This document shows, one piece after another, positions 38,163 to 46,769 of a DNA stretch of 64,000 nt. The stretch is from Pseudochrobactrum kiredjianiae. Its GTDB lineage: Bacteria; Pseudomonadota; Alphaproteobacteria; Rhizobiales; Rhizobiaceae. The DNA lies in assembly GCF_030362795.1 (NCBI RefSeq), contig NZ_JAUCBM010000014.1:1-64000 (forward strand), given 5' to 3'. The notes beneath the pieces are model-generated. The model saw only the letters and a program-made list of their open reading frames with translations, was not told where the DNA came from and made no database searches. Position 1 is the first letter of the stretch, and each line of letters opens with the position of its first letter. A program made the position numbers and the translations under genes.

Positions 38163-39102
38163 TATCCATCTCTGCGGATGCCCCCGACAGATCTCCCTCC
38201 AGGAGCCATCGCCGTGCCAGCAACCCACCGCCAACATGATCAAAGAACGCCCGCACACGCGCCGTGTTACGCAAATCCTTATGCGTAATTAGCCACAACT
38301 CTCTGGTTAGTTCATCAAGCGGCTCCAGAATTCTTTCGATATCGGATTCCTGGTCGCCAAGATAGCAAGGCAGGAGCGCCAGCCCCAAACCAGCCTTCAC
38401 CGCCATGAGCTGGTTAATGAGGCTACTGGTGCGATAAGAAAAGGCGTGGGGCGATATGTTCTTCGTCAACCACTCTGATGCCGCCGCGACAGCACCGCTG
38501 TCCCAACCGATAACGGCATGTCCCGAAAGGGAAGCGAGGTCGGTCGGGCTGCCATGCTCAGACAGATAGATGCTGCTGCCGTAGAAGGTCCACGGCGTCG
38601 ATGCAATCTTGCGCCCGAACAGCTCACCTTCATGCGGGCGCGTAGCGCGGATCGCTATGTCGGCCTCACGTCGCAGGAGATCAAGTTGCCGATTATCAAC
38701 GAGCAATTCAATCTCGATGCCGTCATGCTCGTTACGGAAGCTTGCCAGAACCTCATTCAGTATCCGATAAGCTAGCGTCTCGGATGAGGTGACCTTGAGT
38801 TTGCCCGAAAGCCTTTTATCCTGACCCGTAATTGATCGATCAAGCGCCAGTGCTTCCGCTTCCATCCGTTCCGCTGCCAACACCATCTGAGCGCCGGCAT
38901 CAGTGGGGACATACTGGCCGGAGGTCCGGTCGAAAAGCTGAACTGCCTTCCGTTTCTCCAGCGCGTTCAACCACCGGAAGATCGTCGAATGGTCGTGTCC
39001 CAAATCCTTCGCCGCTCCGGCCAACGAGCCGGCACGCGCAACCGCCAGAACAATTTTGAATTCATTCCAGTCGCTCACATTCTTTCCATTCTGCAAATTC
39101 AT
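38155..39102 (-). CDS. LysR-family regulator
   Basis: A 315-aa LysR factor. Helix-turn-helix at about 12-70 (EFKIVLAVARAGSLAGAAKD, LGHDHSTIFRWLNALEKRKA). The HSTIFR recognition helix is of the subgroup that regulates GSTs and simple oxidoreductases. The effector domain begins near 98 (GKLKVTSSETLAYRILNEVL). The ATG at 39102 lacks a ribosome site; a GTG at 39075, preceded by GGAAAG, may be the real start. It is convergent with the GST gene with an 8-bp overlap. Confidence 0.87.
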   Translation of the reverse strand: MNLQNGKNVSDWNEFKIVLAVARAGSLAGAAKDLGHDHSTIFRWLNALEKRKAVQLFDRTSGQYVPTDAGAQMVLAAERMEAEALALDRSITGQDKRLSGKLKVTSSETLAYRILNEVLASFRNEHDGIEIELLVDNRQLDLLRREADIAIRATRPHEGELFGRKIASTPWTFYGSSIYLSEHGSPTDLASLSGHAVIGWDSGAVAAASEWLTKNISPHAFSYRTSSLINQLMAVKAGLGLALLPCYLGDQESDIERILEPLDELTRELWLITHKDLRNTARVRAFFDHVGGGLLARRWLLEGDLSGASAEMDTI

Positions 39103-39488
39103 TACGTGTTTTAATATCTTCTCTTGCTAATTGGAAATAGCAAAAACACAAAATCACCCGGACAGAGTCATCCGGTTTTTTACAATAGACACAAATCCCG
39201 CCTGCTGGCGTTGCAATTACGCAAGAAATTTTTGCCAGATTGCAAACCTGATTAGTTCCGTGAGCATGCTGCTACGCTGCTGTTTCGTCGGGATCACGAT
39301 GAGCGGATGACATCCTGACCAGTCTGACGGCGGGATTGCCGATCGGAAAAATCCGCTTGCCAAAATACAGCGAGCAATTCGCGCGAGGGTTCCTATCATC
39401 GCCCCTTGTGTCGAGCCAACGCAGTCCGTGTTTGTCAGGCATGGCGAAATGAACGGCTGAAAGAAGGTATTTGAGAGTGGAAACGACG
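39103..39488. other. Spacer before the SMR gene
   Basis: AT-rich for the first 100 bp, then GC-rich. A minus frame at 39272-39541 (KYLLSAVHFAMPDKHGLRWL, DTRGDDRNPRANCSLYFGKR) looks somewhat protein-like but overlaps the SMR start and resembles no family. No riboswitch could be established. Confidence 0.35.
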
Positions 39489-39806
39489 ATGGCATGGACA
39501 CTTCTGATCCTCTCCGGCCTGCTAGATGTCGCGTGGGCCATATGCGTGAAGATGGCAGACGGCTACAGCCGGTTATCGTGGTCGATCTTGTCATTCATCC
39601 TACTCGCCACATTCATCTACACTCTTGGCAAGGCGCTTCAGGTGCTGCCGCTCGGCACGGCCTATGCGGTCTGGACCGGCATCGGCGCCATTGGCTCGAT
39701 CGTCGTCGGCATCGTGGTCTTCCGCGAACCGGCAACCTTCTCCCGCCTCTTTTGGATCTCGGTCACGCTTAGCGGGATCGTCGGTCTCAAACTGACGAGT
39801 AATTGA
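39489..39806 (+). CDS. SMR-family transporter, SugE/Gdx-like
   Basis: A 105-aa protein with four membrane helices, forming a dimeric proton-coupled exporter. The start at 39489 (MAWTLLILSGLLDVAWAICV) is the usual start of this family; the frame from 39471 adds six unneeded residues. ALQVLPLGTAYAVWTGIGAI with VVFREP is the signature of the SugE/Gdx branch, which exports guanidinium or related cations. The single membrane acid that couples proton and substrate, Glu13 in most members, is Asp13 here (GLLDVAWA). The PdhA gene starts 41 bp downstream. Confidence 0.88.
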   Translation: MAWTLLILSGLLDVAWAICVKMADGYSRLSWSILSFILLATFIYTLGKALQVLPLGTAYAVWTGIGAIGSIVVGIVVFREPATFSRLFWISVTLSGIVGLKLTSN

Positions 39807-39847
39807 GCCTTGGTGCTCTCTGCTCATTTGAAATTAAAGGAACCACC

Positions 39848-40837
39848 ATGGCCAAGCACAATGCTGACACCGAATTCGTCTTCAGCAAAGACGAAGAGCT
39901 GAAAGCTTTCCGCGACATGCTGCTGATCCGTCGCTTCGAAGAGCGCTGCGGTCAGATGTATGGCGAAGGGCTGATCGCAGGCTTCTGCCATCTGTATATA
40001 GGACAGGAAGCTGTCGTTGTCGGCATGCAGATGGCTATCGGTGAAGGTGATCAGGTCATCACCGCCTATCGCGATCACGGTCATGCACTGATGACGGGCA
40101 TGGACCCGAAGGCTGTGCTGGCCGAACTGACCGGGCGCATGGATGGCATATCGAAAGGTAAAGGCGGCTCCATGCATATGTTCGCGCCTGAAAAAGGTTT
40201 CTTCGGCGGACACGGCATTGTCGGGGCGCAAGTCTCCATCGGAACGGGCCTCGCATTCGCCAACAAATATCGTGGCAATGATCGCGTTTGTCTGACCTAT
40301 TTCGGTGACGGGGCCTCCAACCAGGGACAGGTCTATGAAAGCTTCAACATGGCCAAAATCTGGGATTTGCCGGTTGTCTATATCATCGAGAATAACCACT
40401 ATGGCATGGGCACCAGCATTGAGCGGGCATCGGCTAACCTGAATCTCTCACAGCGCGGCTTATCGTTCAACATCCCCGGCGAGCAAGTCGATGCTATGGA
40501 TGTACGGGCCGTACGCGCCGCCGGCTTGCGCGCCGTCGAACATGCGAGAGCAGGCAAAGGGCCGTTCATCCTCGAAATGCTTACCTACCGTTATCGGGGA
40601 CATTCAATGTCAGACCCGGCAAAATATCGCTCACGTGATGAAGTGCAGAAAGTCAAGAACGAGAACGATCCCATTGATCGCTCGCGCGCTCGTATTCTCG
40701 AACAGGGATATGCGACCGAAGATGACCTTAAGCTGATCGAAAACGAGATCAAGGAAATTGTCGCTGAGGCTGTCACCTTCGCCAAATCCGCGCCCCTACC
40801 CGATCCGTCACAGCTTTATACGGATGTTTATGCGTGA
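39848..40837 (+). CDS. Pyruvate dehydrogenase E1 alpha subunit-like protein, solitary
   Basis: A 329-aa thiamine-diphosphate enzyme subunit. The start at 39848 follows AAGGA at 6 bases; the frame from 39803 overlaps the SMR gene. Recognisable blocks are LKAFRDMLLIRRFEERCGQM, LYIGQEAVVVGMQMAIGEGD, SKGKGGSMHMFAPEKGFFGG, and the thiamine site GDGASNQGQVYESFNMAKIW to IIENN. ILEMLTYRYRGHSMSDPAKY is the E1-alpha loop. It decarboxylates a 2-oxoacid together with an E1 beta subunit and a lipoyl E2, but no beta, E2 or E3 gene lies in the window. It could be a second copy of pdhA or part of an acetoin or other 2-oxoacid system encoded elsewhere. Confidence 0.9.
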   Translation: MAKHNADTEFVFSKDEELKAFRDMLLIRRFEERCGQMYGEGLIAGFCHLYIGQEAVVVGMQMAIGEGDQVITAYRDHGHALMTGMDPKAVLAELTGRMDGISKGKGGSMHMFAPEKGFFGGHGIVGAQVSIGTGLAFANKYRGNDRVCLTYFGDGASNQGQVYESFNMAKIWDLPVVYIIENNHYGMGTSIERASANLNLSQRGLSFNIPGEQVDAMDVRAVRAAGLRAVEHARAGKGPFILEMLTYRYRGHSMSDPAKYRSRDEVQKVKNENDPIDRSRARILEQGYATEDDLKLIENEIKEIVAEAVTFAKSAPLPDPSQLYTDVYA

Positions 40838-40881
40838 TGACGCGAAACCGGATATTTCTCTACAAGAAACAATCCTAAAAC

Positions 40882-40932
40882 TGGCCTCTGCTGTGTCGAT
40901 GTCGGCCTCTTAAACTCGATCAGCAGAGGCCA
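40882..40932. terminator. Stem-loop after the PdhA gene
   Basis: TGGCCTCTGCTG (40882-40893) and CAGCAGAGGCCA (40921-40932) are exact complements, 12 bp, with a 27-bp loop. No T run follows, so it may be a 3' stabilising hairpin rather than an intrinsic terminator. Confidence 0.5.
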
Positions 40933-41034
40933 TACGGATATAGACTGTGGCTCTAAAAGAAGAACAAGACACGAGCCGCACGCCTTACACTGCACCACAC
41001 GATATCGCCCATTCATATAATATGGTGAAAAACT

Positions 41035-41457
41035 ATGTCGAGCATTGCTCATTCAATTGCGGATAGTCCGCTCATGTTCCTTCTTGTGCGGATCATGATT
41101 ACAACATTATTTTGGTCAGAGGTCTTTCTCGGATTAATGAATTTCAATGCTTTTGTAGGTGCCGTACAAAGGGTTGGTCTACCCTATCCGCGTTTTGTTG
41201 CAGCAGGAGCGATTGTTCTTCAGGGCATTGCTTCCTTTTTGATTATCACGGATTTCAATCAATTGGGGTGGTATGGTGCAGGCGCCCTTTCTATATTCAC
41301 GCTGCTCACAATTCCATTTGGTCATGCGTTTTGGAGATGTTCCGAGCCCCGACGAACACAAGAACTTCATTTCGTTCTTGAGCATATCTCCCTGGTAGGC
41401 GGACTGTTGCTCCTCATCATGATTTTTTGGATGAACTCAGGAACAGCCCCGGTCTAA
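41035..41457 (+). CDS. DoxX-family membrane protein
   Basis: A 140-aa inner-membrane protein with four hydrophobic segments (LVRIMITTLFWSEVFLGLMN, YPRFVAAGAIVLQGIASFLI, GAGALSIFTLLTIPFGHAFW, ISLVGGLLLLIMIFW). DoxX relatives are linked to redox and thiosulfate or detoxification functions, but most members, like this one, are of unknown role. It stands alone between the PdhA gene and an IS3 remnant. Confidence 0.8.
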   Translation: MSSIAHSIADSPLMFLLVRIMITTLFWSEVFLGLMNFNAFVGAVQRVGLPYPRFVAAGAIVLQGIASFLIITDFNQLGWYGAGALSIFTLLTIPFGHAFWRCSEPRRTQELHFVLEHISLVGGLLLLIMIFWMNSGTAPV

Positions 41458-41610
41458 GATCTGTAAGGGACGCCTACCTGCTTTCTGGGTTTCAGAAATA
41501 ACGAGTAGCTATATTGAGGATTGACCATTAGCTCTCATTGCTGAAAGTTCATGCATTCAGCACCTCAAAGGCATTCGGCATGACCGCTATCACCTCTCCT
41601 ATCGTTGGAC

Positions 41611-42570
41611 TTGCCCTGCAAAAGTGGAGAGCTTCAGTTAGTGTTACCTGATAGGAGAACAACGATTGAAGCAGCGCGAATTTGCGGGAGAAGTCAAGTG
41701 AGGAGCCCTTAGCATTTTGACCACGAGCGGTCGCTGCATATTTTTGGTTGCTACGGATTTGGGTATTGGCAAGTCTACGCTTGACCGTTGGCGTCGTGAT
41801 TTTGCAGAGAAAGACCTGCTTTCAGGTCCATACGAAAATACCAATCTCGAACTTGACCGATTGCGTAAAGAAAATGAATTGTTGCGGCAGGAGCGTGAGC
41901 TATTAAAAAAGAGGCGGCCCTCTTCGCTCGAGTTGAGGCGGATAAGAAAACAGTCGATGAAATTTGCTTTCATTGATGCGCAGAAGGCCACCATATCTCT
42001 ATCACGCCTGTGTGCTTTTGCAGACGTCAGTCTGAGTGGTTATTATGCTTGGAAACATCGTGCTCCCAGTCGTCATCAGCTTGATGATATGATTATTCAG
42101 GCTCACATCCGTAATCACTTTGCCTTGTCGCGCGAAACCTATGGTAGACCACGCGTGCATATTGAATTGCGCGAAGAAGAGATTGTAGCCAGACGGCATA
42201 GAATAGCTCGTTTGATGCGCCAAAACGGCTTGAAAGCAAGGCAAAAGACGCGTTTCAAGCGCACAACAGACAGCAATCATCGTGAACCTGTCGCCCCAAA
42301 TCTTCTGGATCAGGATTTCTCGTATGAAGCGCCAAATCAGAAATGGGGCGTCGATATCAGTTATATATGGACGACAGAAGGCTGGCTTTATCGGGCTATT
42401 ATCATCGACTTTTATTCACGCCGTATTATCGGCTGGGAAGCACGTGACCGGATGAAACAAGATTTGGCAATCAGTGCATTGCAAAAAGCCATTGCAATCC
42501 GACAGCCCAAGCCTGGCCTCATTCAACATTCAGACAGAAGAAGCCAATATGCTGCTCCGGGAGTTTTGCT
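41611..42570 (+). mobile_element. IS3-family element, 3' truncated
   Basis: The left end TTGCCCT-N5-AGTGGAGAG at 41611-41631 matches the end of the IS3 copy at 2200. The coding part breaks off abruptly near 42560, so the right third and right end are missing. Confidence 0.8.
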
Positions 42571-42577
42571 TGATTGA
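41667..42577 (+). pseudogene. IS3-family transposase, truncated and broken
   Basis: OrfA begins near 41667 (KQREFAGEVK, then a TGA) and is resumed after sequence changes with LGIGKSTLDRWRRDFAEKDL and a coiled RKENELLRQERELLKK. It runs in one frame into orfB (SMKFAFIDAQKATISLSRLC), so an indel fused the two genes. The rve domain has QKWGVDISYIWTTEGWLYRA (first Asp) and QHSDRRSQYAA (second Asp, with Arg for Gly), then ends. The catalytic Glu region is absent. It is closely related to the copy at 2230-3010. Confidence 0.85.
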
Positions 42578-42617
42578 GCAGAACTATTAGATTTGTAGAT
42601 TTTTGGAGACTTTGTTT

Positions 42618-42640
42618 GATTGCGGGGGCAGGATTTGAGC
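42618..42640 (-). repeat. Initiator-tRNA-like 3' end (possible attachment-site scar)
   Basis: The reverse complement reads CTCAAATCCTGCCCCCGCAA then TC. Except for two bases this is the T-arm and acceptor 3' end of a bacterial initiator tRNA (TTCAAATCC...CCCCCGCAACC). The other two thirds of the tRNA are absent, so it is no gene. Confidence 0.5.
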
Positions 42641-42711
42641 TTTTGTGTCCACTTCATCGGCTCGGCCTCCTTGTGGGCCCCTGACTTAGGCTCTTCTCTA
42701 TGACCCATTAC

Positions 42712-42745
42712 AAAAAATACCCGCTTGAAAGCGGGTTTATTTTTT
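42712..42745. terminator. Bidirectional intrinsic terminator
   Basis: ACCCGCTT (42719-42726) and AAGCGGGT (42729-42736) form a stem flanked by A-rich sequence on the left and TTATTTTTT on the right, so it can end transcripts from both strands. On the minus strand it directly follows the tRNA-like 3' end at 42745-42758, as it would follow a real tRNA gene. Confidence 0.75.
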
Positions 42746-42826
42746 GGTTGCGAGGGCACGCAACCACCGATACAGACATTTATTCTCAATCGATGTTTAG
42801 TCTTTATCTCTCAGAGTATAACAGCC
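42740..42826. repeat. Dispersed repeat copy B, with an initiator-tRNA 3'-end-like core
   Basis: Second copy of the repeat at 19586-19670, in the same orientation. It starts with TGGTTGCGAGGGCACGCAAC (42745-42764), in which GGTTGCG and CGCAACC form an inverted repeat, and continues CGATAC, ACATTTATTCTC, TTTAGTC. See copy A. Confidence 0.5.
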
Positions 42827-42876
42827 GAACTGACGATACTGTAGCACGCAAAATCGCGTGACAGCGAACGTAAGGG

Positions 42877-43690
42877 TGTTGTCATGTTAAGCAGTTCACG
42901 GTTACCTGCGTGCCAGCTTGGTCGTAAATTTCAGTGATGCAAACACCAGTTATCAATTTCAAGCGCCACCGTTTTGCACCGCAGATCATTGCGTACGCCG
43001 TTTGGCTTTACCTGCGGTTCAACATGAGCCTGCGTGAAGTTGAGGAAATGCTTCTCGAGCGTGGGAGGGACGTTTCCTATGAAACTATCTGGCGCTGGAT
43101 CGCAGCGTTTGGACCTCAGATTGCTCGTATTCTACGGTGGCGACAAGCACGCCCCGGCGATGTTTGGTATCTGGACGAAGTCGTGGTGAAATGTGCTGGA
43201 ACCAAGTTCTGGCTTTGGCGCGCAGTCGATCAGCACGGCACCGTTCTCGAAGAAATATTGCAAAAGCGGCGTGACAAGAAGGCTGCTAAGCGTCTGCTGG
43301 TAGCATTGATGAAGCGCTATGGCTTTATTCCCAAACAGATCGTCACCAATAAACTGCGCTCTTATGGTTTGGCAAAGGCGGATGTGGCACCCAGCCTCGA
43401 TCATTGGTCGCACAAAGGCCTTAATAACAGGGCTGAGAATAGCCGTTTGCCATTTCAAAAACAGGAGCGAACAATGCAAGGCCACCGATCGCCGGGAGCG
43501 TTGCAACGATTTGTGGCCATGCACTCCGCCACCCGCAATCGCTTTTCAGTTCCATCGCACCGCCGTGCTGCACAAACAATTCGATATCATCGCCTCGAAG
43601 CGTTTGATGAATGGAAAATTGCAACCTGCCTCGTTTGAAAATTCAGCCCCACACATCTGGCTCGACGTCACACACTTAACGTGACAAAAC
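42877..43690 (+). mobile_element. IS6-family element with both ends
   Basis: TTGTCATGTTAAG at 42879-42891 and the complement of CTTAACGTGACAA at the right end (43676-43688) differ at one base, giving terminal inverted repeats. The total length of about 0.81 kb and the single gene are normal for IS6. Confidence 0.85.
42934..43638 (+). CDS. IS6-family transposase, full length, second catalytic Asp changed
   Basis: A 234-aa transposase of normal length. N-terminal HTH: HRFAPQIIAYAVWLYLRFNM with LREVEEMLLERGRDVSYETI. Catalytic core: first Asp81 in DVWYLDEVVV, and Glu168 in LNNRAENSRLPFQKQERTMQ. The second acid, which in the family lies in VTDKLRSY, is Asn139 here (VTNKLRSYG; codon AAT). Loss of this residue should stop DNA cleavage, so the element is probably inactive despite its intact frame. 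Confidence 0.9.
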   Translation: MMQTPVINFKRHRFAPQIIAYAVWLYLRFNMSLREVEEMLLERGRDVSYETIWRWIAAFGPQIARILRWRQARPGDVWYLDEVVVKCAGTKFWLWRAVDQHGTVLEEILQKRRDKKAAKRLLVALMKRYGFIPKQIVTNKLRSYGLAKADVAPSLDHWSHKGLNNRAENSRLPFQKQERTMQGHRSPGALQRFVAMHSATRNRFSVPSHRRAAQTIRYHRLEAFDEWKIATCLV

Positions 43691-43735
43691 CTCAAAAAGT
43701 CCTGTTACATTTTTCATTGTCATCTCCTTTTTCAA

Positions 43736-44074
43736 TTACTGCAATTCACTGGTAATGTTACCATGGTAGTCCATGCGGACATTCACATCCGCACCATCTT
43801 TCTAAGCCTTAGCCTGCCAAATTCCATCAGAACCAAGGTTCAAAGCCTGAACATCAGCATAGCCTGCAGCTTCAATTCGTTCTTTGGTCTGAGTTTCAGT
43901 GAAACTATTTTCACCCTCTACCGGTGCCTGTGGACTCGGTGCTGCAGGCGGTGCAATCATCGGTGTTTCACCAGTACTTTCCGGGGGATTTTGGGCTGGT
44001 GCGCTCGTTTGTGCATAGGCACCTGCCGTTGCGAACATACCCGCAGAGATCAAAGTTAAGAGTTTCGTTTTCAT
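43736..44074 (-). pseudogene. Small exported protein with a PepSY-like tail, premature stop
   Basis: From 44074 the frame encodes a signal peptide (MKTKLLTLISAGMFATAGAY, cut after AYA), a proline-rich linker, then ENSFTETQTKERIEAAGYAD and GSDGIWQAKA. A TAG at 43802-43804 interrupts it, but the same frame goes on with KDGADVNVRMDYHGNITSEL to a TAA at 43736. The repaired protein has 112 codons. The TKERIEAAGY...W.AKA.KDG pattern resembles small periplasmic PepSY-like proteins of Rhizobiales. AGGAGG precedes the ATG. Only a shortened protein can be made unless the stop is suppressed. Confidence 0.7.
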
Positions 44075-44191
44075 CGTATTTCCTCCTGTTGGTACTTAAC
44101 TAACGGAGGGGAAATTGGGTTGTTCCAAATATTTTCCGGGATAACGAACAATTACGACTTTAAAACATTGTGTATCTGAACGGAGAAAATC

Positions 44192-44565
44192 ATGGGAACT
44201 TATTTTTCAAAATTAAGCGAGAAAATTTCTGAAATAACAGGTCATTACTCAGCATTTATCATCGCATTTTATTTATTATTATCTGGGCTTTATCCGGACC
44301 TCTATTCCAATTTTCAGATACTTGGCAATTGGTTATTAATACGACCACAACGATTATTACATTTTTGATGGTTTTTCTTATTCAAAATTCTCAGAACAGA
44401 GATTCCTGCGCGTTACACACAAAAATCGATGAGCTCATCGATGTTGTGAAAAATGCAGATAAAGATTTCATAGGCATTGAGCATATGCCTTTAGAAAAAC
44501 TACAGAAGTTGAAAGAAACGATCGAAGAACATGCTGCCCACAAAGAACGCTCCGGAGAGCATTAA
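44192..44565 (+). pseudogene. Low-affinity iron permease-family protein, frameshifted
   Basis: The start at 44192 ([20 protein letters not shown]) is preceded by CGGAGA. After AFIIAF a one-base change in the T run at 44267-44270 shifts the frame. Reading the other frame restores [40 protein letters not shown] and [18 protein letters not shown], which are the hallmarks of the low-affinity Fe/Cu permease family. Two membrane helices and a cytoplasmic tail are normal for the family, as is a total of about 124 residues. A single indel (or read error) separates it from an intact gene. Confidence 0.8.
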
Positions 44566-45027
44566 AACAGCTTACGGAACCATTTAGATCAGTCCATATT
44601 ATGAGCTGAGAGAAAATGTGTTCCTTTGATATCGACAGCCATCTCCTCTCACCTTAATCAGTTACGCACATCAAGCGTGACACACCCCATCGTCATAAAT
44701 CATATCGCATCCGGCCTGCTCCAGACCGTGCCGCTGGCGGTCAAAACCCGCATGTAACCTATCAACATTGGAACTCCCGATTTCATATTAACTTAAACGG
44801 CAGAGAGTTTATAGGCTATAGGTTTCTGCACGAGTATTTATGAAAATAAACGCCGTTTCTGGGATGTTGGCGGTTATCTTCGCGGCGTCACATTAAACCG
44901 AGGTTTGTTGGAGCGGAAGCGGGGGCTGGAATCGGCCCCTTTTCGTCCCTCCCGGGTTCAGGACGGTTTCATGAACGCTGCTGTTGACCAGTCCCAACTT
45001 CAGTGTCACTTGTTGATCGCGCGACGT
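44566..45027. other. Gene-free stretch with a possible resolvase trace
   Basis: On the minus strand about 44760-44678 reads LHAGFDRQRHGLEQAGCDMI then YDDGVCHA, which resembles the N-terminal region of serine resolvases (DRQ...L..AGC..IY.D.GVSG). Nothing else of such a gene is seen. The remainder is not recognisable. Confidence 0.3.
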
Positions 45028-45736
45028 CTAACGCGATAAGTCACGAACCGGACGAACGTGATCCTCGAATGGAACATGGCGTCGTTGAAAAGTTGCGCGT
45101 TCTTCGACTTGCGGCCGGCCGATCCGGTCCATTCGAAAATGGCGAAAATCCTCGTGCGCTGGATCCCAGGCCACCAGATACCAAAGTGGCTGCAAGATCA
45201 GCATGGCCTGCGGCTCAACATTTCGGCTGGTCACGGTTCTTTTCGAGTCGCAATATTGAAAGCGCAATTGTCGCTGTCGGAGAAATGCATCCTCGAAAGC
45301 CAGCAGCAGCATGGTGTCCATCGTCCTCATATCCAAAATATCGACCAGTGGAGACAGCTGCCCGACATACAAGCGGGTCAAGATCCGCCGCAGATCCCGC
45401 AGCTTGTCGGGAGGCAAGGCACGGCAAGACCGGCATCAGCCAGACCTGAGAAGGGCAGACTGCCAGCGCACGCATGGATGCAACGCTGATGAGCAGGGCA
45501 AAAACTTCAGCAACCGAGAGACGGGCTGTAGTCTGAACGGATTGCGGGTCCAGTTGTAGGCCGCCCCCACGCCCCGGTTCGGAATAGATGACGAAGCCGT
45601 GATCGCGCAGTGCGCTGATGTCACGCAGTACCGTACGTCTGGACGCGCCAACGGCTTCTGCAAGGTCCGCGAGAGTTGAGGTGCCATTGCGGCGCAGGCT
45701 ACGCACGATGGCGTCTTGTCGGATGCGGACTTTCAT
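45028..45736 (-). pseudogene. WYL-domain (YafY-like) regulator, frameshifted
   Basis: From 45736 the N-terminal helix-turn-helix is intact (MKVRIRQDAIVRSLRRNGTS, LADLAEAVGASRRTVLRDIS), followed by LSVAEVFALLISVASMRA. A frameshift near 45470 and a further break near 45420 follow. The other frame continues MPPDKLRDLRRILTRLYVGQ, LRFQYCDSKRTVTSRNVEPQ and the WYL block LILQPLWYLVAWDPAHEDF, to the end at 45028. It is divergent from a hydrolase gene 87 bp away that it presumably once regulated. It is homologous to the fragment at 19770-20183. Confidence 0.8.
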
Positions 45737-45823
45737 TTGGGCTCATTGCCATTCAAAGGTGTCAAAATTTGGCACCATTTACCTCTAGGCAACGACAGCA
45801 CATGTCAACAAGGTGAGTAAGTG

Positions 45824-46769
45824 ATGCCCAATACAATAGATTTTGCCCAAGCCACCCTTATTCCGGTCAACGACGTTGAACTCGAAGTTTTCGAAGCTGG
45901 TTCCAAAAAACAAGGGTAAACCCATTGTGCTTTGCCACGGCTGGCCAGAGCATGCCTATTCCTGGCGTCATCAGGTACCCGCCCTTGTTGCTGCCGGCTA
46001 CCATGTCATCGTGCCAAACCAACGGGGGTACGGCAACTCGTCCCGTCCGGACGACGTGACAGCTTATGACATTGAACATCTTACGGGAGATCTTGTTGCG
46101 CTTCTCGATTACTATGGATACCAGGATGCGAGCTTTGTCGGTCATGATTGGGGCGCGGCGATCGTCTGGGGACTGGCTTTGCTGAACCCAAGCCGAGTCG
46201 ACAAGTTGATCAATCTGAGCCTGCCCTATCAGGAGCGTGGCGAAACGCCGTGGATTGAGTTTTTGGAGCAAATCCTGGGCAGCGACTACTACTTTGTCCA
46301 TTTCAATCGACAGCCAGGCGTCGCGGACGCCATTCTGGACAAGAATGCAGACCGTTTTCTTCGCAACCTATACCGGAAAAACGTACCCTTTCGGGCGCCC
46401 GAGCCCGGCATGGTCATGATCAATCTCGCAAAAGCCGAAAGAGCGTTCGGCGAGCCCGTAATGAGCGAACACGACCTGGCCGTTTACATCTCTGCATTCG
46501 AGAAATCCGGATTCACGGGCAGCATCAACTGGTACCGCAACCTAGATCGCAACTGGTACCTGTTGGGCGAAGTGGACCCCATCGTTCGTCAGCCGACGCT
46601 CATGATCTATGGTGACCGTGATGTCATCCCTAAATTTGAAAAACTAGCAGATTTCGTGCCCAATGTTGACGTCGTCAGCCTCAATTGCGGCCATTGGATC
46701 CAGGAGGAAAAGCCCGAGAAAACTAACCAAACGATCTTGAACTGGCTGGCACGGCAGGACGCCACCTGA
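45824..46769 (+). pseudogene. Alpha/beta hydrolase, epoxide hydrolase-like, with an N-terminal frameshift
   Basis: The natural start is the ATG at 45824 after AAGGTGAG (MPNTIDFAQATLIPVNDVEL, EVFEAGSKK), but the frame stops at once after a run of six A (45905-45910). The other frame continues NKGKPIVLCHGWPEHAYSWR (HGxP oxyanion motif), VGHDWGAAIVWG (Asp nucleophile in the elbow), YGDRDVIPKFE (acid) and CGHWIQEEKPE (catalytic His) to 46769. All catalytic residues are intact, so a single base in the homopolymer is the only lesion. A shorter product starting downstream would lack the first strand of the fold. Confidence 0.85.

Noticed and set aside
39310-39400. Possible guanidine (ykkC-type) riboswitch before the SMR gene
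   Set aside because: AGGGTTCC and ACGGCGGGA occur, but in the wrong order and without the expected pairing, so the resemblance is judged accidental.
39272-39541. 89-codon minus frame upstream of and overlapping the SMR gene
   Set aside because: Somewhat protein-like but no family, and it overlaps the better supported SMR gene.
42745-42764. Complete tRNA-fMet gene
   Set aside because: Only the 3' end matches; the anticodon and D arms are absent on either strand.
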